From the NCBI GenBank assembly GCA_012961055.1, contig DUAA01000288.1, forward strand, positions 4,048 to 9,745: a stretch of 5,698 nt of DNA. The letters are read 5' to 3'. Shown one piece after another: positions 1-5,667 of the stretch. The notes under the pieces were generated by a model, which saw nothing but the letters and a program-made list of their open reading frames with translations, did no database searches and had not been told where the DNA came from. The DNA is from Nitrospinaceae bacterium. GTDB taxonomy: Bacteria; Nitrospinota; Nitrospinia; Nitrospinales; VA-1. Every line of letters starts with the position of its first letter. Position 1 is the stretch's first letter. The position numbers were made by a program, and so were the translations under genes.

Positions 1-1
1 G

Positions 2-1285
2 TTAGAAGAATTAGGTCAGTATGACCAGGCTTTGGAAGAATATAAAAAAGGGGCGGAGATAGAGCCGAATAACCCCCTAGTGCAGTTTTATTTGGGTCGT
101 GCGTATATACGTGCAAATTTATTTCAGGCTGCTGAGAACAGTCTCAAAAAAGCTGTCTCCCTGAAACCCAACCTGCTTCAGGCCCGACACCATTTAGCTT
201 GGGTATTTGAAAATCAGGGCAAAACGATTGAGGCCTTGAAAGAGTATGGATTGTTATTAAAGCTGAAGCCAGATAACGCTTATATCAAGAGCCGAGTTTC
301 ACAAATACATGGCGGGGGATCTTTGAATCCAGATGGAACACGTGGCGCTGTAGGCATTCCTGCCGAGTTGGAAAAGCAACCTAATCTCCATATGCGCATA
401 GCAACGATTTATTTTGAGCAAACTATGTATCTGCGAGCTTTGGAGGAGCTTCAGCTGGTTCTTGCCAAACGTGACTTTAAAGATCCACATATCCTTGTGG
501 CCCGGATTTATGAAACCCAGGGTCGGCTGGACAAGGCTGTTGAAGAGTTTGAAAAAATCAGAAAGTTGGAGCCGGAATCTTTGGATATTCTCCTCTACAC
601 GGCCCGACTATATAGTCTGATGAAAAATTCTCAACGTGCTGTGAATCTGCTCCATATCGCCGTCAAAATGGAGCCTGAGAACGACCGTCTTTTACACTCC
701 CTGGCGTTGGCATATATGGCCCAAAATAAAAATAATCTAGCTATTGAAAACATGCGCAATGCCCTAGCCCTGAACCCCAAAAAAGACTCCTATTATTTTG
801 AGTTGGGTGCCTTGTTGGAAAAAGCAGGGAATTATAAAGATGCTATAAAAAATATGCGATTGGCGATTGAGTTAAATCCTTTGCATTCCAACGCGCATAA
901 TTTTTTGGGATATATGTACGCATTGGAGGGACGTGATCTTGACCAGGCCTTGGTGCATTTGAAAAAAGCCCTGATAACCCAACCTAAAAATGGTTATTTT
1001 TTGGATAGCCTGGGTTGGATATATTTCAAAAAAGGGGATTCTGAAAAAGCTTTAACGGAAATTAAGAAGGCCATGATTTATACCGGCGCGGATCCGGTTC
1101 TTTACGACCACCTTGGTGATATTTTGTTCTCCCTGAAAAATTATGATGAAGCTAGTGGGGCATGGAAAAAGAGTCTATTTCTTACCATGAATCCAAAAGG
1201 CGATATCGGTGGAGAAATGCCAGACCCGCAAAAGTTACAGAATAAAATCAACAAAGCACGAAATATTTCGAATAAAGGTTATTAA
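2..1285 (+). CDS. Tetratricopeptide-repeat protein, 5'-truncated by the window edge
   Basis: This is the C-terminal 427 residues of a TPR solenoid protein. The reading frame is open from base 2, and its first codons (LEELGQYDQALEEYKKG) are already TPR-like, so the true start lies outside the window; the in-frame TTG at 32 falls inside a repeat and is not a start. I count about eleven TPR units. Numbered from the first full codon, they begin near residues 1 (partial), 25, 59, 128, 161, 194, 228, 262, 296, 331 and 365. Most show the typical small/large alternation and the P-x-N/D turn. A Gly/Pro-rich linker at about 93-127 splits the array, and a polar tail follows residue 396. TPR arrays bind other proteins, and no catalytic domain is visible. 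The location just upstream of a LolB-like lipoprotein gene and ispE matches the TPR gene next to lolB in Pseudomonas, so an envelope-associated role is inferred; the partner is unknown. Confidence 0.93.
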   Translation, partial: LEELGQYDQALEEYKKGAEIEPNNPLVQFYLGRAYIRANLFQAAENSLKKAVSLKPNLLQARHHLAWVFENQGKTIEALKEYGLLLKLKPDNAYIKSRVSQIHGGGSLNPDGTRGAVGIPAELEKQPNLHMRIATIYFEQTMYLRALEELQLVLAKRDFKDPHILVARIYETQGRLDKAVEEFEKIRKLEPESLDILLYTARLYSLMKNSQRAVNLLHIAVKMEPENDRLLHSLALAYMAQNKNNLAIENMRNALALNPKKDSYYFELGALLEKAGNYKDAIKNMRLAIELNPLHSNAHNFLGYMYALEGRDLDQALVHLKKALITQPKNGYFLDSLGWIYFKKGDSEKALTEIKKAMIYTGADPVLYDHLGDILFSLKNYDEASGAWKKSLFLTMNPKGDIGGEMPDPQKLQNKINKARNISNKGY

Positions 1286-1318
1286 GAAAATCAGTTGAAC
1301 TTCCTCCTTTTACCTAGC

Positions 1319-2119
1319 GTGGTAAAACGCCATTCATTTTTTTTGTTCCTCATTTTTATATTTTTAATTTTGAGCTGGGGGTGTCAGTCCCGAGTTGAAC
1401 CGGTTGCTCCACATTTTTTAAAAGATTCCATTACTACAGGATACGTTTTAAAAAGGCAAAAAGACCGGGTTGAAAAAATTAAAAACCTTAAATCTTTTAC
1501 TCGCACCACTTTCCTAAGTCATAAACTAAAACAATCGTTTCGCCAAACGCTGGCGGTTCAGGATAGTAAGTCCATTCGGGTGGATACCTTTGGCTTATTT
1601 GGACAGACGGTGGGAGTTTTTACTCATCATAAAGGTAGGACCGTATTTTTTGATCCCGCAAATGGCAGATATTTTGCTGGGCCGAAAGTGCAAAACCTGA
1701 TGTACAAAATATTGGGGATTCGATTGGATTTTAGCGAGTATCTGCGGATTTTTATCGGCTACATCCCAAGGCTTGAGTTTCTCAAGGTTTTGAGTTCACG
1801 CTTAAATTCAGACCGGACCCAGTATATTTTACAGTTAACTGATATTCAGCGAGGGGGTAGCGTAACGATTCAGTTCTCTGCTATGACCCTGCTTCCTCTT
1901 GAGATGGTGCGAAAATTAGGGCCGCGTACCATTTATTCAGTGACATGGCAGGGCTATGAAAAAATTGGAGATCACAATTTGGCCCATTTGGTAACATTAT
2001 CGTTTCCTGAGAAAAAGGAAACGATTCGTATCAAATATAAAAACCCTGTTATCAACCAAAAGCTTCCTTTAGATACGTTTCAATTCATGAAAGCCAGTTC
2101 CTCCAATAAAAATCAATGA
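1319..2119 (+). CDS. LolB/DUF4292-like outer-membrane lipoprotein
   Basis: A 266-residue predicted lipoprotein. From GTG 1319 it has a short basic N-region (VKRH), a phenylalanine/leucine/isoleucine core at residues 7-18 and Cys22 in the context LSWGC. The +2 residue is Gln, not Asp, which under the proteobacterial Lol rule favours the outer membrane. The mature part resembles the LolB/LolA-like fold seen in DUF4292 proteins: VDTFGLFGQTVGVF, then FDPANGRYFAGP at about residues 106-120, an LGIRLDFSEYL segment, and a C-terminal KLPLDTFQF. LolB receives lipoproteins from LolA and inserts them in the outer membrane. Whether this divergent member does so is inferred from fold-like motifs and its place between a TPR gene and ispE, as in Pseudomonas lolB. 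An in-frame TTG at 1295 would add eight residues before the basic region; the stop at 1283-1285 excludes anything earlier. Neither start has a clear ribosome-binding site, so coupling to the TPR gene is likely. GTG is preferred for its cleaner signal peptide. Confidence 0.8.
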   Translation: MVKRHSFFLFLIFIFLILSWGCQSRVEPVAPHFLKDSITTGYVLKRQKDRVEKIKNLKSFTRTTFLSHKLKQSFRQTLAVQDSKSIRVDTFGLFGQTVGVFTHHKGRTVFFDPANGRYFAGPKVQNLMYKILGIRLDFSEYLRIFIGYIPRLEFLKVLSSRLNSDRTQYILQLTDIQRGGSVTIQFSAMTLLPLEMVRKLGPRTIYSVTWQGYEKIGDHNLAHLVTLSFPEKKETIRIKYKNPVINQKLPLDTFQFMKASSSNKNQ

Positions 2120-3027
2120 CAGGTCTCTCCTCCACCATTTCCTTTAAAACCCCCGCTAAAGTAAATCTTGGGCTGAATATTCTAGGTAAGAGAGAAGACG
2201 GTTTTCATGAACTGGAAACCTTGTTCCAGATGGTGAATTGGTGTGATGAAATAAAAATAGAATGTCTTTCGGAGGGGTTGGACCTTGTTTGTGATCAACC
2301 GGAAATCCCTACTGATGGTGGAAATCTGGTTATCAAGGCCGCTCGCCTGTTGCAAGCCCGTTTTCCTGGTCGGTGCAGGGGGGCAAGAATCCATTTAACA
2401 AAAAACATCCCCCACGGGGCTGGACTGGGAGGGGGTAGCGGAAATGCAGCTGGGGTTTTGTTAGGACTAAACTTCTTATGGGGTTTGAATTTAAAACGTA
2501 AAGATCTGATTTTATTGGCTTCTGATCTAGGGTCGGATGTGCCTTTTTTCCTTTTTTCACCCTGCGCTGTAGGGAGAGGTAGAGGGGAAATTCTCGAACC
2601 GGTTGAGAGTTCAGTTAGGTTTTATATTTTAATGGTTTATCCTAGATTTCCAGTGTCCACGGCTTGGGTGTATGGCAATTTAAAATTGGAGTTGACAAAA
2701 CAGCAAAATAATATTAGCATTTTGAAAAAATTTCTCTTGCAGTCGGATTTTGCCCAATTAGGGGCGGCTTGGAGTAATGATCTGGAACATATTGTTTTTA
2801 AAGAGTATCCAGAGGTTTTTGCTATAAAAAAGGAGATACTTGCTTTGGGAGCAAAAGGGGCGCTCCTATCAGGAAGCGGTTCCACGGTCTTTGGAATTTT
2901 TGACAGTTCTGGAACAGCAAATACTGCCTTTGCTAAATTGGATGGAGGGAGGTTCGGGCTTTTTTTAGCTGAAAGCATTATCAGTTTTACTGAATTATAT
3001 CCTGATAAAATGTTAGCAGCCTTGTAG
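2116..3027 (+). CDS. ispE: 4-diphosphocytidyl-2-C-methyl-D-erythritol kinase
   Basis: A 303-residue cytoplasmic GHMP kinase that phosphorylates CDP-methylerythritol with ATP in the MEP pathway, giving precursors of quinones and undecaprenyl carriers. Family motifs are in order: PAKVNLGL at 13-20 with the catalytic Lys15; the glycine-rich ATP loop PHGAGLGGGSGNAA at 99-112; LGSDVPFF at 138-145 with the catalytic Asp141, the same number as in E. coli; and the C-terminal GHMP motif GALLSGSGSTVFG at 248-260. The loop has Gly where E. coli has the second Ser (GGGSGN for GGGSSN), a mild substitution. The length is normal (E. coli 283) and the ends look intact. The ATG overlaps the lipoprotein stop as ATGA, and no Shine-Dalgarno sequence precedes it, so translation is probably coupled to that gene. 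A gap of nearly 300 bases and tRNA-Gln follow, the order known from gammaproteobacteria and Geobacter. Confidence 0.97.
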   Translation: MTGLSSTISFKTPAKVNLGLNILGKREDGFHELETLFQMVNWCDEIKIECLSEGLDLVCDQPEIPTDGGNLVIKAARLLQARFPGRCRGARIHLTKNIPHGAGLGGGSGNAAGVLLGLNFLWGLNLKRKDLILLASDLGSDVPFFLFSPCAVGRGRGEILEPVESSVRFYILMVYPRFPVSTAWVYGNLKLELTKQQNNISILKKFLLQSDFAQLGAAWSNDLEHIVFKEYPEVFAIKKEILALGAKGALLSGSGSTVFGIFDSSGTANTAFAKLDGGRFGLFLAESIISFTELYPDKMLAAL

Positions 3028-3036
3028 CCATAAGGT

Positions 3037-3064
3037 CCTCTGCATTTTGGGAGGCGGTTGTTTT
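3037..3064 (+). terminator. Weak terminator-like hairpin after ispE
   Basis: Ten bases after the ispE stop, CCTCT (3037-3041) can pair with GGAGG (3050-3054) across an eight-base loop. The sequence then turns T-rich (TTGTTTT, 3058-3064). The stem is only five pairs including one G-T, and three bases separate it from the T-rich run, so termination here would be inefficient at best. Confidence 0.25.
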
Positions 3065-3088
3065 CTCCATCTATTAGAAGTTTGGGAT

Positions 3089-3120
3089 AAAAAACCATAT
3101 TTTGGATCGAGGTCTTTTTT
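3089..3120 (+). terminator. A-tract/T-tract inverted repeat, possible terminator
   Basis: AAAAAACC (3089-3096) faces GGTCTTTTTT (3111-3120). ACC pairs with GGT, and the A-run pairs with the T-run after one mismatch; a smaller CCA/TGG hairpin lies inside. The six-T run makes it look like a weak bidirectional terminator closing the ispE transcript before the 3141-3301 segment. The GC part of the stem is very short, so confidence is low. Confidence 0.25.
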
Positions 3121-3140
3121 ATGTCGCCTGTTGGGTTAAG

Positions 3141-3301
3141 ACGACTTGATTCCTAATTATCCTTGTGGTGAGGAGCCACGCTAAGTTTTGTGGCTTGGCG
3201 GATATTCTGTCTAGTCAAAAAATTTCCCTGAGTTTTCCCCCAGAAATGCATTCTGCCGTTTCTTCTCAATGTAGAGGCGAGACAATTAGGAATCGACACG
3301 T
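3141..3301 (+). ncRNA. Candidate structured RNA with a long closing helix
   Basis: GATTCCTAATT (3148-3158) is the exact reverse complement of AATTAGGAATC (3284-3294), 125 bases away. The helix extends outward through T-A and T-G pairs (3146-3147 with 3295-3296), a 2x2 internal loop, and ACG/CGT (3141-3143 with 3299-3301). Inside, TGAGGAG (3169-3175) can pair with CTTCTCA (3262-3268), and TGGCGGA (3196-3202) with TCTGCCG (3252-3258). Alternative local hairpins are AGCCAC/GTGGCT (3174-3179 with 3190-3195) and CAGAA/TTCTG (3241-3245 with 3251-3255). The result is a rod-like fold of about 161 bases, similar in size and general shape to 6S RNA, but I recognise no 6S, SRP, tmRNA or RNase P signature sequence. 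The strand is assumed from the neighbours. The 3' end is 25 bases before tRNA-Gln, so tRNA processing could release it. All pairing was done by eye. Confidence 0.3.
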
Positions 3302-3326
3302 GGGTGCGGATTGAATCAATATACTT

Positions 3327-3402
3327 TGGGGCGTCGTCAAGTGGCTAAGACACAGGATTTTGATTCCTGCATTCGGAGGTTCGAGTCCTCCCGCCCCAGC
3401 CA
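3327..3402 (+). tRNA. tRNA-Gln, anticodon UUG, CCA encoded
   Basis: A complete 76-base cloverleaf. The acceptor stem TGGGGCG (3327-3333) pairs perfectly with CGCCCCA (3392-3398). The D stem is GTC/GAC (3336-3338 with 3349-3351). The anticodon stem is CAGGA/TCCTG (3353-3357 with 3365-3369) with loop TTTTGAT, placing anticodon TTG at 3360-3362, which reads CAA. The variable loop is five bases, and the T stem GGAGG/CCTCC (3375-3379 with 3387-3391) encloses TTCGAGT. Discriminator G3399 and an encoded CCA (3400-3402) follow. The U1-A72 first pair is typical of glutamine tRNAs. It lies 25 bases before prs with no terminator between, so tRNA and prs are probably on one transcript. Confidence 0.98.
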
Positions 3403-3411
3403 AGTTTTTAC

Positions 3412-3416
3412 AAGGA
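3412..3416 (+). promoter_or_regulatory. Ribosome-binding site of prs
   Basis: AAGGA lies eleven bases before ATG 3428, in the short spacer after the tRNA. The spacing is slightly long but supports this ATG over the in-frame ATG at 3452, which has no room for a properly spaced site. Confidence 0.55.
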
Positions 3417-3427
3417 TTTTTTAAAAT

Positions 3428-4393
3428 ATGTATTCCAGTGATGACGGGCGGATGCTAGTTTTTTCAGGTCGGGCTAATCCGTCTCTGGCGGATGATATTT
3501 GTAAGTACCTTGATATACCATTAGGTAAAACGGTTATCCGCGACTTTTCCGATAAAGAAATATATGTCCGGATAGAAGAGAATGTTCGTGGTAGGGACGT
3601 TTTTGTAGTTCAGCCAACTTGTTTTCCTGGCAATACTAATTTGATGGAATTGTTGATTATGATCGATGCCTTGCGTCGATCGTCGGCAAGAAGAATCACC
3701 GCGGTAATCCCATATTATGGCTATGCGCGGCAGGATCGCAAAAATGAACCGAGGGTGCCAATTACCTCTAAACTAGTTGCCGATTTGCTTGAGACAGCAG
3801 GAACAGATCGGGTATTAACGTTAGATTTACATGCCGGGCAGATCCAGGGGTTCTTCAATGTTCCTGTGGATCACCTGTTTGCGATTAATGTTCTGATTGA
3901 CTTCATCCGCAAACTTGATTTACCAAATATGATTGTTATTTCCCCTGATGCAGGAGGAGTGGAACGGGCCAGAGCTTATGCCAAGAGGCTGAATAGCTCT
4001 CTGGCTATTATCGATAAGCGCAGGGATATTCCCAACGAAGCCAAGGCTATGAATATTATTGGTGATGTTAAGGATAAGGTGGCCTTTATTGTGGACGATA
4101 TGATTGATACTGCGGGAACACTGATGGAAGCGACTGATGCGTTATTGGGAGCGGGGGCCAAAGAGGTCCATGCTTGCTGTTCTCATGCGGTACTTTCTGG
4201 TCCTGCGGGAGAACGGATTAGGAACTCTCCGATCAAATCGGTGGTGACAACAAACAGTATTCCCTTGAGGGATGAATTGGCCCAAAACCCGAAGATCAAG
4301 GTGCTTTCAATAGCGCCGTTATTGGGCGAAGCAATTTTAAGGATTCACGAGGAAACCTCGGTAAGTTCGTTATTCGACTCAACCAAGGAATAA
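3428..4393 (+). CDS. prs: Ribose-phosphate pyrophosphokinase (PRPP synthetase)
   Basis: A 321-residue class I PRPP synthetase. It transfers pyrophosphate from ATP to ribose 5-phosphate, giving PRPP for purine, pyrimidine, NAD, histidine and tryptophan synthesis in the cytoplasm. It shows the full family pattern: [10 protein letters not shown] near the N-terminus; [10 protein letters not shown] at 96-105 (catalytic flexible loop region); [25 protein letters not shown] at 132-143 with the metal-binding histidine; PDAGGVERA at 173-181; the PRPP-binding signature [10 protein letters not shown] at 222-231; and the usual C-terminal SVSSLF at 311-316. The length matches the family (E. coli 315). ATG 3428 gives a slightly longer N-terminus than usual; ATG 3452 would begin nearer the conserved LVFSG but lacks a well-placed ribosome-binding site. 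Nothing is missing or disrupted. It sits downstream of tRNA-Gln and 72 bases before rplY, probably in one transcript. Confidence 0.98.
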   Translation: MYSSDDGRMLVFSGRANPSLADDICKYLDIPLGKTVIRDFSDKEIYVRIEENVRGRDVFVVQPTCFPGNTNLMELLIMIDALRRSSARRITAVIPYYGYARQDRKNEPRVPITSKLVADLLETAGTDRVLTLDLHAGQIQGFFNVPVDHLFAINVLIDFIRKLDLPNMIVISPDAGGVERARAYAKRLNSSLAIIDKRRDIPNEAKAMNIIGDVKDKVAFIVDDMIDTAGTLMEATDALLGAGAKEVHACCSHAVLSGPAGERIRNSPIKSVVTTNSIPLRDELAQNPKIKVLSIAPLLGEAILRIHEETSVSSLFDSTKE

Positions 4394-4400
4394 AAAATCA

Positions 4401-4441
4401 GAGCTATGCGTTATGGGTTTTGTGTAGCGATTTCGTAGCTT
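4401..4441 (+). promoter_or_regulatory. Stem-loop in the prs-rplY spacer, possible bL25 leader
   Basis: AGCTATG (4402-4408) pairs with CGTAGCT (4434-4440) with one G-T pair, and G4401 can add a wobble with T4441. An inner CG/CG (4409-4410 with 4428-4429) continues the stem after a four-base bulge, ATTT. A second TAGC (4425-4428) can compete for the same GCTA. No T-run follows, so it is not an intrinsic terminator. It lies 15 bases before the rplY ribosome-binding site, where a ribosomal-protein leader or an RNase processing site would sit. Function is inferred. Confidence 0.35.
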
Positions 4442-4455
4442 ATATCACATCAATT

Positions 4456-4459
4456 GGAG
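4456..4459 (+). promoter_or_regulatory. Ribosome-binding site that fixes the rplY start
   Basis: GGAG lies six bases before ATG 4466. The in-frame TTG at 4454 overlaps this site and would add four residues (MEFR) before the conserved N-terminus, so TTG is not the start. Confidence 0.8.
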
Positions 4460-4465
4460 TTTAGA

Positions 4466-5098
4466 ATGTCTGCTTTAGTGGGAAAATTAAGAGAAGTAAC
4501 TGGCAAATCGGCTATTCGTAAACTTAGAAACGAAGAAGCCATGCCTGCGGTAATGTATGGGTTAAACGACAACCTCAAACTGGTTGTGAATCCCAAGGAA
4601 CTGAAGAAGCTCCTTTTAGAAAAAGGTCGGAACGCATTGATTGAACTCAACATCGAAGGAGATTCCAGTCGGAATGTGGTGCTGAAAGAGTATCAAGCTC
4701 ATCCATTGGAGTCAGGTTGGTTGCATGCGGATTTCCTTGAAGTTGATATTACTAAAAAAATCAAAGTTAAGGTTCCAGTGTATCTGGTGGGTACTTCTCC
4801 AGCTGAAAAAATGGGCGGAATACTCAATCATGTCCTGCGTCATTTGGAAATAGAGAGCATCCCCAGGAATATCCCTGAAAAAATTGAAGTCCCAATGGGT
4901 GACCTACAACTTAATCAGATGCTTCATGTGTCCGACCTTGTGGTGGAAGGAGATTTAGAAATACTTACTCCGCTCACTGATGTTGTGGTTACTGCCTATG
5001 AAGAAAAAGTGAAAGAGGATGAAACGGAAGGTGGGGAAGGCGAAGAGGCTGCAACTGTTGCATCGGAAGATGCTGATGCCAAGAAAGAAGACGGTTAA
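4466..5098 (+). CDS. rplY: 50S ribosomal protein bL25, long CTC/TL5 type
   Basis: A 210-residue bL25 protein that binds 5S rRNA in the central protuberance of the 50S subunit. The N-terminal RNA-binding barrel spans about residues 3-93, with REVTGKSAIRKLRNEEAMPAVMYG at 9-32 typical of the family and HPLESGWLHADFLEV near its end. The second, TL5/CTC-type beta domain spans about 98-178 and includes GGILNHVLRHLEIESIP at 117-133 and LHVSDL at 153-158. This makes it the long form, unlike the 94-residue E. coli L25. A low-complexity tail (179-210) has 14 acidic residues in 32 and is probably disordered, as is common in long bL25 proteins. The start is set by a ribosome-binding site six bases upstream. 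It is 72 bases after prs, with a stem-loop between, and eight bases before pth, so the three are likely co-transcribed. Confidence 0.97.
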   Translation: MSALVGKLREVTGKSAIRKLRNEEAMPAVMYGLNDNLKLVVNPKELKKLLLEKGRNALIELNIEGDSSRNVVLKEYQAHPLESGWLHADFLEVDITKKIKVKVPVYLVGTSPAEKMGGILNHVLRHLEIESIPRNIPEKIEVPMGDLQLNQMLHVSDLVVEGDLEILTPLTDVVVTAYEEKVKEDETEGGEGEEAATVASEDADAKKEDG

Positions 5099-5106
5099 AT
5101 TAAAAG

Positions 5107-5646
5107 GTGTTTGTAATTCTGGGTCTCGGTAACCCCGGACCACGCTATGAACTGACAAGGCACAACGCGGGATTTTGGGTGGCAGATAACCTGGCTGAAA
5201 AATACAATATTCAGTTGAGGCATCACAAATATTTTTCCTTATATGGCAAAGGAGAAGTTGAAGGATTTGAAGTTGTTATAGCAAAGCCAAGGACTTATAT
5301 GAATGAGAGCGGAAAAGCGGCCAAATCGTTGCTTTCCGCTTTTGGTCTTTCACCAGAGCAATTGCTGGTGGTTCATGATGATATCGACCTTCCTCTTGGC
5401 AAGATTAAAAAAAAGTTTAAAGGAGGCGATGGTGGGCAACGGGGAATTCGATCAACGATTCAATCATTGCGGACAGGAGAATTTGCGCGGGTTCGCGTAG
5501 GAATCGGGCGGCCCGAAGATAGAGATGATATTGTTGATTATGTATTGTCCCCATTTGATAAAGAAGATTCAGGTCTATTAAATAAGGTTATGAAACAAGC
5601 GGTGCAAACAGTGGAAGTGGCGCTGAAAGAACTCAATAAAGAATAA
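5107..5646 (+). CDS. pth: Peptidyl-tRNA hydrolase
   Basis: A 179-residue Pth that cleaves the ester bond of peptidyl-tRNAs dropped by ribosomes, recycling tRNA in the cytoplasm. Motifs: ILGLGNPGPRYELTRHNAG at 4-22 with Asn9 and catalytic His19 (E. coli Asn10 and His20); RTYMNESGKA at 62-71 with Asn66 (E. coli Asn68); VVHDDIDLPLG at 88-98 with Asp91 (E. coli Asp93); and RVGIGRP near 130. In the conserved GGHGGHNG segment this protein has GGDGGQRG (107-113), so the equivalents of E. coli His113 and Asn114 are Gln111 and Arg112. The length is near the short end of the family (E. coli 194). GTG 5107 is the only possible start: an in-frame TAA at 5101-5103 blocks extension. It has no spaced ribosome-binding site and lies eight bases after the rplY stop, so translational coupling to rplY is likely. 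Confidence 0.97.
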   Translation: MFVILGLGNPGPRYELTRHNAGFWVADNLAEKYNIQLRHHKYFSLYGKGEVEGFEVVIAKPRTYMNESGKAAKSLLSAFGLSPEQLLVVHDDIDLPLGKIKKKFKGGDGGQRGIRSTIQSLRTGEFARVRVGIGRPEDRDDIVDYVLSPFDKEDSGLLNKVMKQAVQTVEVALKELNKE

Positions 5647-5652
5647 ATCAAC

Positions 5653-5657
5653 GGAGG
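5653..5657 (+). promoter_or_regulatory. Ribosome-binding site of the gene after pth
   Basis: GGAGG lies ten bases before ATG 5668 and only seven bases after the pth stop. It is one of the strongest Shine-Dalgarno matches in the window and is the main reason to call a gene at the right edge. Confidence 0.55.
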
Positions 5658-5667
5658 ATTGAACAGG

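Larger units (their letters stand above)
3028..3326 (+). other. Gene-poor gap between ispE and tRNA-Gln
   Basis: No convincing protein gene is visible on either strand. A minus-strand reading frame over 2637-3098 is antisense to ispE, has no recognisable motif and is discounted. The first part (3031-3120) carries two weak terminator-like inverted repeats ending in T-rich runs. The second part (3141-3301) has complementary ends and internal hairpins, described separately. I could not find a good -35/-10 pair for the tRNA. The best -10-like hexamer, TATACT at 3320-3325, lies directly against the mature tRNA 5' end and would start transcription inside it. A real promoter upstream of 3141, or read-through from ispE, is therefore likely but not shown. 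Confidence 0.6.

Noticed and set aside
32..34. TTG as start of the TPR gene
   Set aside because: The frame is open and TPR-like to the left edge of the window, so the TTG is an internal leucine codon.
1302..1313. CTTCCTCCTTTT resembling the 16S rRNA anti-Shine-Dalgarno tail
   Set aside because: It is a short pyrimidine run between the two candidate lipoprotein starts, with no nearby partner that would suggest regulation; most likely coincidence.
2637..3098. Minus-strand reading frame of 153 codons
   Set aside because: It lies mostly antisense to the well-supported ispE gene, has no recognisable domain and no ribosome-binding site.
3188..3229. Tiny reading frames after AGGAG in the ispE-tRNA gap
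   Set aside because: They are 8 and 13 codons from TTG or GTG, have over-long spacing from AGGAG and no recognisable peptide motif, so there is no support for a gene.
3320..3325. TATACT as a -10 box for tRNA-Gln
   Set aside because: It matches five of six consensus bases but ends one base before the mature tRNA, so transcription would begin inside the tRNA. No -35 element is placed for it.
3327..3402. tRNA-Gln as an integration site of a mobile element
   Set aside because: No integrase, no duplicated tRNA 3' end and no change in composition; housekeeping genes flank it on both sides.
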